64,000 bases of DNA, taken from the NCBI RefSeq assembly GCF_028532725.1, contig NZ_JAQKGU010000008.1, forward strand, positions 1 through 64,000, in the 5' to 3' direction. Source of the DNA: Desulfovibrio sp. Fe33. Its GTDB lineage: Bacteria > Desulfobacterota > Desulfovibrionia > Desulfovibrionales > Desulfovibrionaceae. Below the pieces are notes generated by a model, which was not told the origin of the DNA, did not search any database, and saw nothing but the letters and a program-made list of their open reading frames with translations. Below are positions 44,448 to 51,857 of this stretch, piece by piece. A program made the translations under genes and the position numbers. Numbering within the stretch: position 1 is the first letter of the stretch; each line of letters begins with the position of its first letter.

Positions 44448-45806
44448 CTACTCGTTGCTGAAGAGCTGGAAGCCGTTGTAGGACTCGGAGCCGTGCTCGG
44501 CGATGTCCAGACCCTTGAGCTCCTCTTCCTTGGTCACGCGGATGCCGAAGATCGCCTTGACGATGTTCATGAGGATGAAGCCGCAGCCGAAGGCCCAGAC
44601 GAAGAAGGTGCCCGCGCCGATGAGCTGCACGCCGAGCTGTCCCATGCCGCCGCCGAAGAACAGGCCGCCGTCGGTGTTGAACAGGCCGCAGGCGATGGTG
44701 CCCCACGCGCCGCAGACGCCGTGAACCGAAGCCGCGCCGACCGGATCGTCGATCTTGAGGACCTTGTCGATGAACTCGATGGACATGACGACCAGCACGC
44801 CCGCCACCAGGCCGATGAGGATCGAGGGGCCGGGAGTGACGGTGGCGCAAGGTGCGGTGATGCCGACCAAACCGGCCAATGCGCCGTTCATGGTCATGGA
44901 GATGTCGGGCTTGCCGTAGCGGAACCAGGAGATGAACATGGCGCCGAGGGTGCCGCCGCAAGCCGCCAGGGAGGTGTTCATGGCGATCAGGCCGATGGTG
45001 TCGTCGGCGGTGGTGGTGGAGCCGGGGTTGAAGCCGAACCAGCCGAACCAGAGGATGAAGACGCCCAGGCCTGCCAGCGGGATGTTGTGACCCGGAATGG
45101 CCTTGGCCTTTCCGTCCTCGGAATACTTGCCGATGCGCGGGCCGAGCACCAGGGCTCCGGCCAGGGCGACCCAGCCGCCCACGGAGTGGACCACGGAGGA
45201 ACCGGCGAAATCACAGAAGCCGAGGGCTTCCAGCCAGCCCGCACCGTCATCGCCCAACCACAGGGAACCCCACGCCCAGTGGCCGGAGATCGGGTAGATC
45301 AAACCGGAAATGACGATGGAAACGACGATGTAGCTGCCGAACTTGGTGCGCTCGGCCATGCCGCCCGAGACGATGGTGGCGGCGGTGGCGGCGAACACGG
45401 ACTGGAAGAACCAGAAGGTGTAGGTCCACATCATGTCGCCCTCGGCCACGCCGCTCAGCGCGTATCCGGAGGTGCCTATGAACCCGCCCGCATCCAGGCC
45501 GAACATGACGGCGAAGCCGAACAGGAAGAAGACGATGGACCCCGCCGCGAAGTCCAGGAAGTTCTTCATCATGATGTTGCCTGCGGACTTGGCCCGGGTG
45601 AATCCGGCCTCGACACAGGCGAATCCTGCCTGCATAATCATGACCAGGCAGGCGGCGATCAACGTCCAAAGGATGTTGGCGTTGGACTGGGTGAGCAGCT
45701 CCACGTCCTGGGCATAGGCGAAGGTGGGGGCCAGGGTTGCCGCCAATACGGCCGCGCCGATGGCGAGCCTCTTGGAAACATGGGTCGGGGACTTTCTCGA
45801 AAACAT
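44448..45806 (-). CDS. amtB: Ammonium transporter
   Basis: This 452-aa channel has an N-terminal signal peptide (cut near AYA-QD) and eleven membrane segments. The two pore histidines are in SSVVHSVGGWVAL and ASVHGVCGAWGTI, and FAGSSVVH and GFNPGS are family signatures. The ATG is chosen for its GAGGAG ribosome site. It is co-transcribed with glnB, here in the order amtB then PII, the reverse of enteric glnK-amtB. A near-consensus sigma-54 promoter lies 50 bp upstream. Confidence 0.97.
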   Translation of the reverse strand: MFSRKSPTHVSKRLAIGAAVLAATLAPTFAYAQDVELLTQSNANILWTLIAACLVMIMQAGFACVEAGFTRAKSAGNIMMKNFLDFAAGSIVFFLFGFAVMFGLDAGGFIGTSGYALSGVAEGDMMWTYTFWFFQSVFAATAATIVSGGMAERTKFGSYIVVSIVISGLIYPISGHWAWGSLWLGDDGAGWLEALGFCDFAGSSVVHSVGGWVALAGALVLGPRIGKYSEDGKAKAIPGHNIPLAGLGVFILWFGWFGFNPGSTTTADDTIGLIAMNTSLAACGGTLGAMFISWFRYGKPDISMTMNGALAGLVGITAPCATVTPGPSILIGLVAGVLVVMSIEFIDKVLKIDDPVGAASVHGVCGAWGTIACGLFNTDGGLFFGGGMGQLGVQLIGAGTFFVWAFGCGFILMNIVKAIFGIRVTKEEELKGLDIAEHGSESYNGFQLFSNE

Positions 45807-46128
45807 TGCGATACTCCTCTTTGAATGGAATGCGTTTCTAACCTGCCCTCCTTCTATCAAGAGTCGTGCCAAATACGTTTTTTGTCGCTATTCATGTAAA
45901 ATCGCCACTTTCCAGCGATTAAAAATAGCTCATTTTTTGCATTTTTGTCATAAAGTACATTTTTGCAGGGTGGAAAATGCATCAAAATTGTCAATTTGTA
46001 AAAAAATGTCAAACCACACAAAAATGACCGCCGGTCGCGAACTTATAATACATATAACGCTATCTCCTTGAAATCGTAACATATCTTTTTGTTGACAGAC
46101 TGGCCCCATGGGTGTAGCTCTAGAAGCC
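45807..46128. other. Divergent control region between amtB and the aromatic operon
   Basis: This AT-rich stretch holds the sigma-54 promoter of amtB and, for the plus strand, a good -10 element (TATAAT, 46044-46049) without a strong -35. A TTGACA at 46092-46097 has no good -10 and would start transcription almost at the leader ATG. No protein gene other than the leader peptide is seen. Confidence 0.5.
45856..45872 (-). promoter_or_regulatory. Sigma-54 promoter of amtB-glnB
   Basis: On the minus strand this reads TTGGCACGACTCTTGAT. It matches TTGGCACG-N4-TTGCW except for GA instead of GC at -12. Its place 50 bp before amtB and the nitrogen role of the operon support it; sigma-54 with an NtrC-like activator is the usual control of amtB. 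Confidence 0.75.
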
Positions 46129-46224
46129 ATGAAAACCTCCATCGTTACCTCCGCATACTTTTCCAACTTTTACTTTTGGTATTGGTATAGCCACGCTCGC
46201 GGGCTTGGAAGAGGCGCTGTGTAA
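46129..46224 (+). CDS. Aromatic leader peptide of the aro/trp operon
   Basis: This 31-codon frame starts MKTSIVTSA and then reads YFSNFYFWYWY: nine of eleven residues are Phe (3), Tyr (4) or Trp (2). It ends in SHARGLGRGAV with TAA. The chance of such a run is very low, and its place just before a strong terminator and the first common-pathway gene is typical of ribosome-mediated attenuation. The ribosome site is weak (AGAAG); an in-frame ATG at 46108 would add seven residues. The peptide itself probably has no function beyond being translated. Confidence 0.8.
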   Translation: MKTSIVTSAYFSNFYFWYWYSHARGLGRGAV

Positions 46225-46300
46225 CCTTTTGGTGGATCACACAACCGATAGATAACTTCTTCAAGGGCCGCGGGCGAAAGCCGGCGGCCCTTGTTTTTTT
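46204..46300 (+). terminator. Attenuator terminator of the aro/trp operon with possible antiterminator
   Basis: The terminator occupies 46262-46300: a 13-bp GC-rich stem (CAAGGGCCGC with GCGGCCCTTG outermost), GAAA loop, one mismatch, then seven T. Upstream, CTTGGAAGAGG (46204-46214) inside the leader frame can pair with CTTCTTCAAG (46256-46265), with one bulge and one G-U pair, which would consume the base of the terminator stem. Stalling at the aromatic codons (46156-46188) would leave the first segment free; a ribosome at the stop would cover it. Confidence 0.75.
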
Positions 46301-46358
46301 CACCGGCCGCCGGTCCAGCCCGGCTCCTTGAGGAAACAAACTTCAGAGGAGAAACAAC

Positions 46359-47156
46359 ATGCACATCGGAAAAGCCATCAGGTTGGAGCGCATCTTCAAC
46401 CGCAACACAGGCAGGACCATCATCGTCCCGATGGACCACGGCGTGACGGTCGGCCCCATCGACGGACTGGTCGACATGCGCGAGGCGGTAGGCAAGGTCG
46501 TCGACGGAGGGGCCAACGCCGTCATTGAACACAAAGGTCTCGTCCGCTGCGGCCACCGCGCCGAAGGCAAGGACATCGGCCTCATCGTCCACCTCTCCGC
46601 CTCCACATCCCTCTCCCCCTTCCCCAATGCAAAATCCCTGGTCGCATCCGTAGAGGACGCCATCCGGCTCGGCGCGGACGCCGTGTCCATCCACTGCAAC
46701 CTCGGCGACGAGACCGAAGCCGCCATGCTTAACGATTTCGGCAAAATATCCTCCGACGCATCCAACTGGGGCATCCCGCTCCTGGCCATGGTCTACGCAC
46801 GAGGCCCCAAGGTGGACAACGAATACGCCCCCGAGATCGTGGCCCACTGCGCCCGCGTGGGCACCGAACTGGGCGCGGACGTGGTCAAGGTCAACTACAC
46901 CGGCGACATCGAGTCCTTCTCCCGCGTATGCGACGCCTGCTGTGTCCCGGTAGTCATCGCGGGCGGCCCTAAACTCGACAGCACCGAGGCGTTCCTCCAA
47001 ATGGTGCACGACTCCCTGGAAGCCGGAGGCGCAGGCCTGTCCGTGGGCCGCAACGTCTTCCAGCACGACAATCCCACCCGCCTGGTGGAGGCGCTGAACA
47101 TGGTCGTCCACAACGACGAATCCGTCGAGGCCGCCCTTAACCATCTCAACGCATAG
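46359..47156 (+). CDS. 2-amino-3,7-dideoxy-D-threo-hept-6-ulosonate (ADTH) synthase
   Basis: This 265-aa class I aldolase-type enzyme performs the first step of the alternative shikimate entry, which bypasses DAHP synthase. Signatures are [17 protein letters not shown] and the Schiff-base region [11 protein letters not shown], with the [10 protein letters not shown] phosphate loop. Its partner is the next gene. The pair is known from methanogens and Desulfovibrio relatives. GGAG lies before the start. It is the first structural gene behind the attenuator. Confidence 0.93.
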   Translation: MHIGKAIRLERIFNRNTGRTIIVPMDHGVTVGPIDGLVDMREAVGKVVDGGANAVIEHKGLVRCGHRAEGKDIGLIVHLSASTSLSPFPNAKSLVASVEDAIRLGADAVSIHCNLGDETEAAMLNDFGKISSDASNWGIPLLAMVYARGPKVDNEYAPEIVAHCARVGTELGADVVKVNYTGDIESFSRVCDACCVPVVIAGGPKLDSTEAFLQMVHDSLEAGGAGLSVGRNVFQHDNPTRLVEALNMVVHNDESVEAALNHLNA

Positions 47157-47166
47157 CGAAGCAGCC

Positions 47167-48150
47167 ATGAAAAAAATCATCCTCAAGTCTGTGCCCTTCG
47201 ACAAAAACCTCGTAACCCTGGCGCTCGAATCCGGCGTGGACGCCGTCATGGTCGAAAAGGACCACGCTGAAGCGGTCAGGGCGCTCGGCCGCGTCACCGT
47301 CATCACTCCCGAGGACATGCCCGTCGTGGAACTGACTGAAAAGGCGGACGAAGACGCGGCGGTCAAGGCGATCAAGGCAGGCAAGGACGTCGTCCTCAAA
47401 AAAGGTTGGGAAATCATCCCCGTGGAAAACATCCTCGCCCAGGTGGAATCCCTGGCCCTGGAATGCGAATCCCTCGACCGCGCCCTGCTCGCCGCCGGAA
47501 TCCTCGAACGCGGCTGCGACACCATCGTGGTCCTGCCCGAAGGCGGAGCCGACCTGAAGCGGATCATCGCCGAACTCAAACTCTCCCAGGGAACCATGGA
47601 ACTGCAAACCGCCATCGTCACGGCCATCGAGCCCACCGGCATGGGACACCGAGTCTGCGTGGACACCATCTCCATGCTGAAAAAGGGACAGGGGATGCTC
47701 ATCGGCAACTCCAGCGCCTTTTCCTTCCTCGTCCATGCCGAAACCGAGTCCAATCCCTATGTGGCCGCACGCCCCTTCCGGATCAATGCGGGCGCGGTCC
47801 ACGCCTATGCCCAGATGCCCGGCGACAAGACCACCTATCTTGAGGAACTCGCGGCAGGCACGGACGTGCTCATCGTGAACGCGAACGGGACCACCTCCCT
47901 GGCCACCGTGGGCCGCGTCAAGGTCGAAGTCCGGCCCATGCTGCTCATCACCGCCGAGGTGAAGACCGGCGACAGGACCAAGACCGGCCAGGTGTTCCTG
48001 CAAAACGCAGAGACCATCCGCGTGGTTTCGGACAAAGGCGAGCCCGTGTCCGTGGTCACGCTCAAGGTCGGCGACAAGATTCTGGTCCGCACCGACGAGG
48101 CCGGACGCCACTTCGGTATGCGCATCAAGGAAGATATCAAGGAAGGCTAG
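47167..48150 (+). CDS. 3-dehydroquinate synthase II
   Basis: This 327-aa protein is the archaeal-type 3-dehydroquinate synthase, unrelated to AroB, which converts the ADTH product to 3-dehydroquinate. Family blocks visible are VTAIEPTGMGHRVCVDT, LIGNSSAFSFLVHAE and NPYVAARPFRINAGAVHAY. It follows the ADTH synthase by 10 bp. A 230-bp gap to pheA follows, in which I see no terminator. Confidence 0.94.
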   Translation: MKKIILKSVPFDKNLVTLALESGVDAVMVEKDHAEAVRALGRVTVITPEDMPVVELTEKADEDAAVKAIKAGKDVVLKKGWEIIPVENILAQVESLALECESLDRALLAAGILERGCDTIVVLPEGGADLKRIIAELKLSQGTMELQTAIVTAIEPTGMGHRVCVDTISMLKKGQGMLIGNSSAFSFLVHAETESNPYVAARPFRINAGAVHAYAQMPGDKTTYLEELAAGTDVLIVNANGTTSLATVGRVKVEVRPMLLITAEVKTGDRTKTGQVFLQNAETIRVVSDKGEPVSVVTLKVGDKILVRTDEAGRHFGMRIKEDIKEG

Positions 48151-48380
48151 GCCAGGCCCCATTTCCCTGGTTCCCCTGACGATTCGGTGAACGCGGGGAT
48201 TGAGAAAATGCGTTCGATGACGCATTATCGTAATGAGTGACACGAATCCGCGCAAAGACATGGCGATGCCGACGGCGCACGGACTCGACGAAAGCGCGAA
48301 AACACCTATTGGAAGGGTCGGAGAAAGCACCCGCCGCCCAAGGCGGTACACAAACGCCCGAAGGCGCTCCTGGAGAAGAC

Positions 48381-49484
48381 ATGGCTGACACGAAAGACCA
48401 AAACGATATTCCCGACCTCGGGGAACTGCGGGATTCCATCGACTCGCTGGACAAGCGGATCGTGGACCTGCTCAATCAGCGGGCCAGGCTGTCCCTGAGC
48501 GTCGGCCGCTACAAGGCGGCCAAGGGCGAATCCATATACAAGCCGTTCCGCGAGCAGGAAGTGATGGACAAGATCGCCAATTCCTCGCCCGGCCCGCTGC
48601 CGGACAAGCACCTGCGCACCATCTACCGCGAGATCATGAGCTCGTCGCGCCACCTCCAGCGGCCCGAACGGGTAGTTTATCTCGGCCCGGAAGGCACCTT
48701 CTCCTATTTCGCGGCGGTCGAGCATATGGGGTCGTCCGCCTCCCTGACCCCCAAGAACAACTTTGAAGAGATATTTCGGGCCGTGGCCGAAGAAGGAGCC
48801 GAGTTGGGGGTCATCCCGCTCGAAAATTCCATCGAAGGCACCGTTGGGCAGGTGGTGGACCTGTTCATGAAATACAAGGTCTACATCCAGGCCGAGGTTT
48901 TCAGCCGCATCAGCCATTGCCTCATTTCCCGGGCCGATAAGGTGGAGGATGTGGAGGTTATCTACTCGCACCCGCAACCCCTTGGCCAATGCCGGGAATG
49001 GCTCCACTCCCATCTGCGCGACGTCCCGACCATCCCCATGGAGTCCACGGCCGAAGCGGCCGAAGCTGTGGCGGGCAAAAAGGCCGCCGCCGTGATCGGA
49101 CACCGCAAGCTGGCCGACATGCACGCCATGAACATCCTGGCCGAATCCATCGAGGACTTGCCGGACAACTGGACCCGCTTTGTCATCATCGGCGCGGCCC
49201 CGTCCCAGGAGGACAAGCGCGACAAGACCTCCATCCTGTTCACCACGCCCAACCGGCCGGGCGCGCTGGCCCGCGTGCTGACCACCCTGGCCCACCAGGG
49301 CATCAACGTGACCAAGCTTGAATCCCGTCCCTTCCGGGGCGAAAAATGGAAATACGTCTTCTTCGCCGACCTGGCCTGCGATCTGGGCGGCGACCGTTAC
49401 CAGGACGTATTGGACGACATCCGCGACCAATGCCTTACACTGCGCGTGCTCGGCACCTACCCCACTCAGGAGGAACTCCAATGA
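48381..49484 (+). CDS. pheA: Bifunctional chorismate mutase / prephenate dehydratase
   Basis: This 367-aa enzyme leads to phenylalanine. Residues 13-95 form an AroQ-type mutase (RDSIDSLDKRIVDLLNQRARL). The dehydratase domain starts YLGPEGTFSYFAA and carries the TRF motif (NWTRFVII). A C-terminal ACT domain has GALARVL and ESRP, the Phe-binding determinants, so feedback inhibition by Phe is expected. The start follows GGAGA. It overlaps aroA by ATGA. Confidence 0.96.
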   Translation: MADTKDQNDIPDLGELRDSIDSLDKRIVDLLNQRARLSLSVGRYKAAKGESIYKPFREQEVMDKIANSSPGPLPDKHLRTIYREIMSSSRHLQRPERVVYLGPEGTFSYFAAVEHMGSSASLTPKNNFEEIFRAVAEEGAELGVIPLENSIEGTVGQVVDLFMKYKVYIQAEVFSRISHCLISRADKVEDVEVIYSHPQPLGQCREWLHSHLRDVPTIPMESTAEAAEAVAGKKAAAVIGHRKLADMHAMNILAESIEDLPDNWTRFVIIGAAPSQEDKRDKTSILFTTPNRPGALARVLTTLAHQGINVTKLESRPFRGEKWKYVFFADLACDLGGDRYQDVLDDIRDQCLTLRVLGTYPTQEELQ

Positions 49485-50821
49485 CCAAAGATCCGATCAT
49501 CGTCAACGCTCCGGCCAGCAAGTCCCTCTCCCACCGCACACTGATCGCCGCCACCCTGGCCAAAGGCGTGTCCCATATCAGTTCGGTCCTCGACTCCGAA
49601 GACATACACCGCACCCGCGACTGCCTCACGGCCTGCGGGGCCGTCATCGAGGAAAAGGACGGCAAGCTGGTGGTCACGGGCATGGAGGACGGCCCGAAAG
49701 GGGCCAATGCGGACGGCAAGCACAAGGATGAGACACCTCGGGAACTGTTCATGCACGAGTCCGGCACCACCTGCCGGTTGATGACCGCCGTGGCCGCCGC
49801 GGGCAAAGGCGTTTTCCGGGTTCACGGCGCGCCGCGTATGCATGAACGCCCCATGGCCGAACTGACCGACGCCCTGTCGAGCCTGGGAGCCAAATTCGAT
49901 TTCGAGGGGAAAGAGGGATTCCTTCCCTTCATCATGACCGCCGGGGGATACCGGAAGAAGAGCGTGGACATAACCCTTGAGGAAAGCAGCCAATACCTGT
50001 CCGGCCTGCTCCTGGGAGCGCCCATGGCGGACCACGAGACGACTATTTCGGTAACAGGCAAAAAGGCCGTGTCCTGGCCCTACGTGGCCCTGACCCTGCG
50101 GATCATGGAAGACTTCAAGGCCGGATTCGCCGTGGAGATCAAGGAGGACCGCGCCTGGAAGGAGGTGCCCTGGCGTTCGATCAAGGGCGTGACCCCCGGC
50201 CAGGTCCGATTCATCGTCAAGCCCACCGGCTACGAAAACACCGGCTACATGGTCGAGGGCGACTGGTCCAACGCCAGCTATTTCCTGGCCGCCGGAGCAG
50301 TCGGTTCGCGTCCGGTGCTCCTCAAGGGGTTGGCCGCCGACTCTCTCCAGGGCGACCGGGCGATCATGGATATCCTCAGCCAGATGGGCGCGTCCATCAA
50401 GGTCAATTTCGACGGCATCCTGGTGGAGCCGAGCCGGTTGCGCGGCATCCGGGTCGACATGGGCCGCTGCCCGGACCTGGTGCCCACCGTGGCCGCCGCG
50501 GCCGCCTTCGCCTCCACTCCGACGACCATTGAGAACGTGGCCCATCTCCGCCTCAAGGAGACGGACCGGCTGGCCGCCTGCGCCGCCGAACTGACGCGCG
50601 CCGGTTGCGAGGCCGAAGCCTCCGACGATTCGCTCTCCATCCGCCCGGGCCGCCCCCTTCGGGACGGTGAAGTGGAATTCAAGACCTACAACGACCACAG
50701 AATGGCCATGGCCATGGCCCTGTTCGAACTGGCCGGGGCCAAGGTCGGTTTCGACAACCCGGAATGCGTCAACAAATCCTTCCCGGGCTTCTTCGACGAG
50801 TGGAAAAAGATCGTCGGCTAA
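49481..50821 (+). CDS. aroA: 3-phosphoshikimate 1-carboxyvinyltransferase (EPSP synthase)
   Basis: This 446-aa enzyme joins phosphoenolpyruvate to shikimate 3-phosphate. The N-terminal PASKSLSHRTLIAATLA and the C-terminal LRLKETDRLAA and YNDHRMAMAMAL blocks are typical. The start overlaps the pheA stop, with AGGAGG upstream. Confidence 0.97.
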   Translation: MTKDPIIVNAPASKSLSHRTLIAATLAKGVSHISSVLDSEDIHRTRDCLTACGAVIEEKDGKLVVTGMEDGPKGANADGKHKDETPRELFMHESGTTCRLMTAVAAAGKGVFRVHGAPRMHERPMAELTDALSSLGAKFDFEGKEGFLPFIMTAGGYRKKSVDITLEESSQYLSGLLLGAPMADHETTISVTGKKAVSWPYVALTLRIMEDFKAGFAVEIKEDRAWKEVPWRSIKGVTPGQVRFIVKPTGYENTGYMVEGDWSNASYFLAAGAVGSRPVLLKGLAADSLQGDRAIMDILSQMGASIKVNFDGILVEPSRLRGIRVDMGRCPDLVPTVAAAAAFASTPTTIENVAHLRLKETDRLAACAAELTRAGCEAEASDDSLSIRPGRPLRDGEVEFKTYNDHRMAMAMALFELAGAKVGFDNPECVNKSFPGFFDEWKKIVG

Positions 50822-50844
50822 TCGCGCAAGGACCGAAATAAATC

Positions 50845-51615
50845 ATGGCAACGGAAATACACAACATCGCCGTCGTGGGCGCAAACGGGCAGATGGGCGG
50901 CCGCTTCTCGGCGGACTTCGCGGCCCTCGGCCTGAACGTCGCGCGCCTGGACCGGGAATCCTCGGACGAGGACGTGCGCGCGGCCCTCGACGGCTGCGAC
51001 CTGCTCCTGCTCAGCGTGCCCGTCACGGCCATGGACGCCGTGCTCGACCGTATGCTGCCGAGGCTTGGCCGAACGGCCATCCTCTGCGACGTAGGCTCCG
51101 TGAAGGTCATGCCCGTGAAGGCCATGACGGCCCGCTATGAAGGGCCTGTGGTGGGCACGCACCCTCTGTTCGGCCCCGTCGTTCCCGAGGGATTCGAGCC
51201 CAGGGTGGCGGTCATGCCCGGCCGCGACCGCGATGCGGACGCCGCGGCACTGGTGGCCGACCTGTTCACCCGCTGCGGCTACCACTGTTTCGCCTCCGAC
51301 CCGGAAGAACACGACCGGGCCATGGCCTACATCCAGGGCCTGAACTACACATCCACCGTGGCCTTTCTGGCCGCGGCCCGGGATGTGGAGGGCATCAGCA
51401 ATTTCGTCACCCCGTCCTTCCGGCGCAGGCTCGATGCCGCCGCGAAAATGCTGAACCAGGACATGGAGCTCTTCGAGATCATCTCGGAGGCCAACCCGTT
51501 CCTTCAGGAAGTCAGCCGCAAGTTCATGTCCTACCTCAGCCTGGCCGCCGGCGGCGATCTCGATCTGCTCGCCGACCGGGCGCAGTGGTGGTGGCGCAAC
51601 GAAAAGTCTTATTGA
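50845..51615 (+). CDS. tyrA: Prephenate dehydrogenase with a WWW C-terminus
   Basis: This 256-aa NAD(P)-dependent enzyme leads to tyrosine. The Rossmann motif VVGANGQMGGRF is followed by LCDVGSVK, the GTHPLFGP signature and EHDRAMAYIQGLNY. No chorismate mutase domain is fused; that activity is in PheA. The final residues are AQWWWRNEKSY: three consecutive TGG codons nine codons before the stop. Immediately downstream lies a terminator/antiterminator, so this tail probably doubles as a trp leader peptide. Confidence 0.94.
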   Translation: MATEIHNIAVVGANGQMGGRFSADFAALGLNVARLDRESSDEDVRAALDGCDLLLLSVPVTAMDAVLDRMLPRLGRTAILCDVGSVKVMPVKAMTARYEGPVVGTHPLFGPVVPEGFEPRVAVMPGRDRDADAAALVADLFTRCGYHCFASDPEEHDRAMAYIQGLNYTSTVAFLAAARDVEGISNFVTPSFRRRLDAAAKMLNQDMELFEIISEANPFLQEVSRKFMSYLSLAAGGDLDLLADRAQWWWRNEKSY

Positions 51616-51695
51616 TGGGGTGCGGCGTTTCGCCGGGCACACGATTACACCTGTAACCGAAGCCGCACCCCGACCAAGGGTGCGGCTTTATTTTT
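51586..51695 (+). promoter_or_regulatory. Intra-operon Trp attenuator using the tyrA tail as leader peptide
   Basis: TGG TGG TGG occupies 51586-51594 and the tyrA stop 51613-51615. Segment 1 GGGGTGCGGC (51617-51626) pairs perfectly with segment 2 GCCGCACCCC (51662-51671). Segment 2 also pairs perfectly with segment 3 GGGTGCGGC (51678-51686), extended to AAGCCGCACCC/GGGTGCGGCTT and followed by TATTTTT, a terminator. A ribosome stalled at the Trp codons leaves segment 1 free (antiterminator 1:2); a ribosome at the stop covers it (terminator 2:3). A tiny frame (MMNGT, 51705-51722) follows AAGGAG. Confidence 0.8.
51660..51695 (+). terminator. Terminator half of the tyrA-trpE attenuator
   Basis: An 11-bp perfect stem, a 7-base loop and TATTTTT lie 160 bp before trpE in the middle of a functionally continuous operon. 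An unconditional terminator here would silence the trp genes, which supports conditional use. Confidence 0.88.
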
Positions 51696-51857
51696 AAGGA
51701 GAATATGATGAACGGAACGTGAAAGAAATGGGAAAACCACAAGAAGATCAAAGGGTGGCAGGTCATACCCAGGCCATATCATTAATAGAACAGCCAAAAC
51801 CGGCACCATTGCGAGTGGAGCGCACGCTCTGCGCGCCTGAAGTGCGAAGGATACAAA

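Noticed and set aside
46092-46120. TTGACA-N17-TAGCTC as the promoter of the aromatic leader
   Set aside because: The -10 is poor and the start would fall two bases before the leader ATG, leaving no ribosome site; the TATAAT at 46044 is a better candidate.
48151-48380. A possible third attenuator before pheA
   Set aside because: The gap contains a short frame (MRSMTHYRNE) with a single Tyr and small hairpins, but no U-tailed stem and no run of Phe codons.
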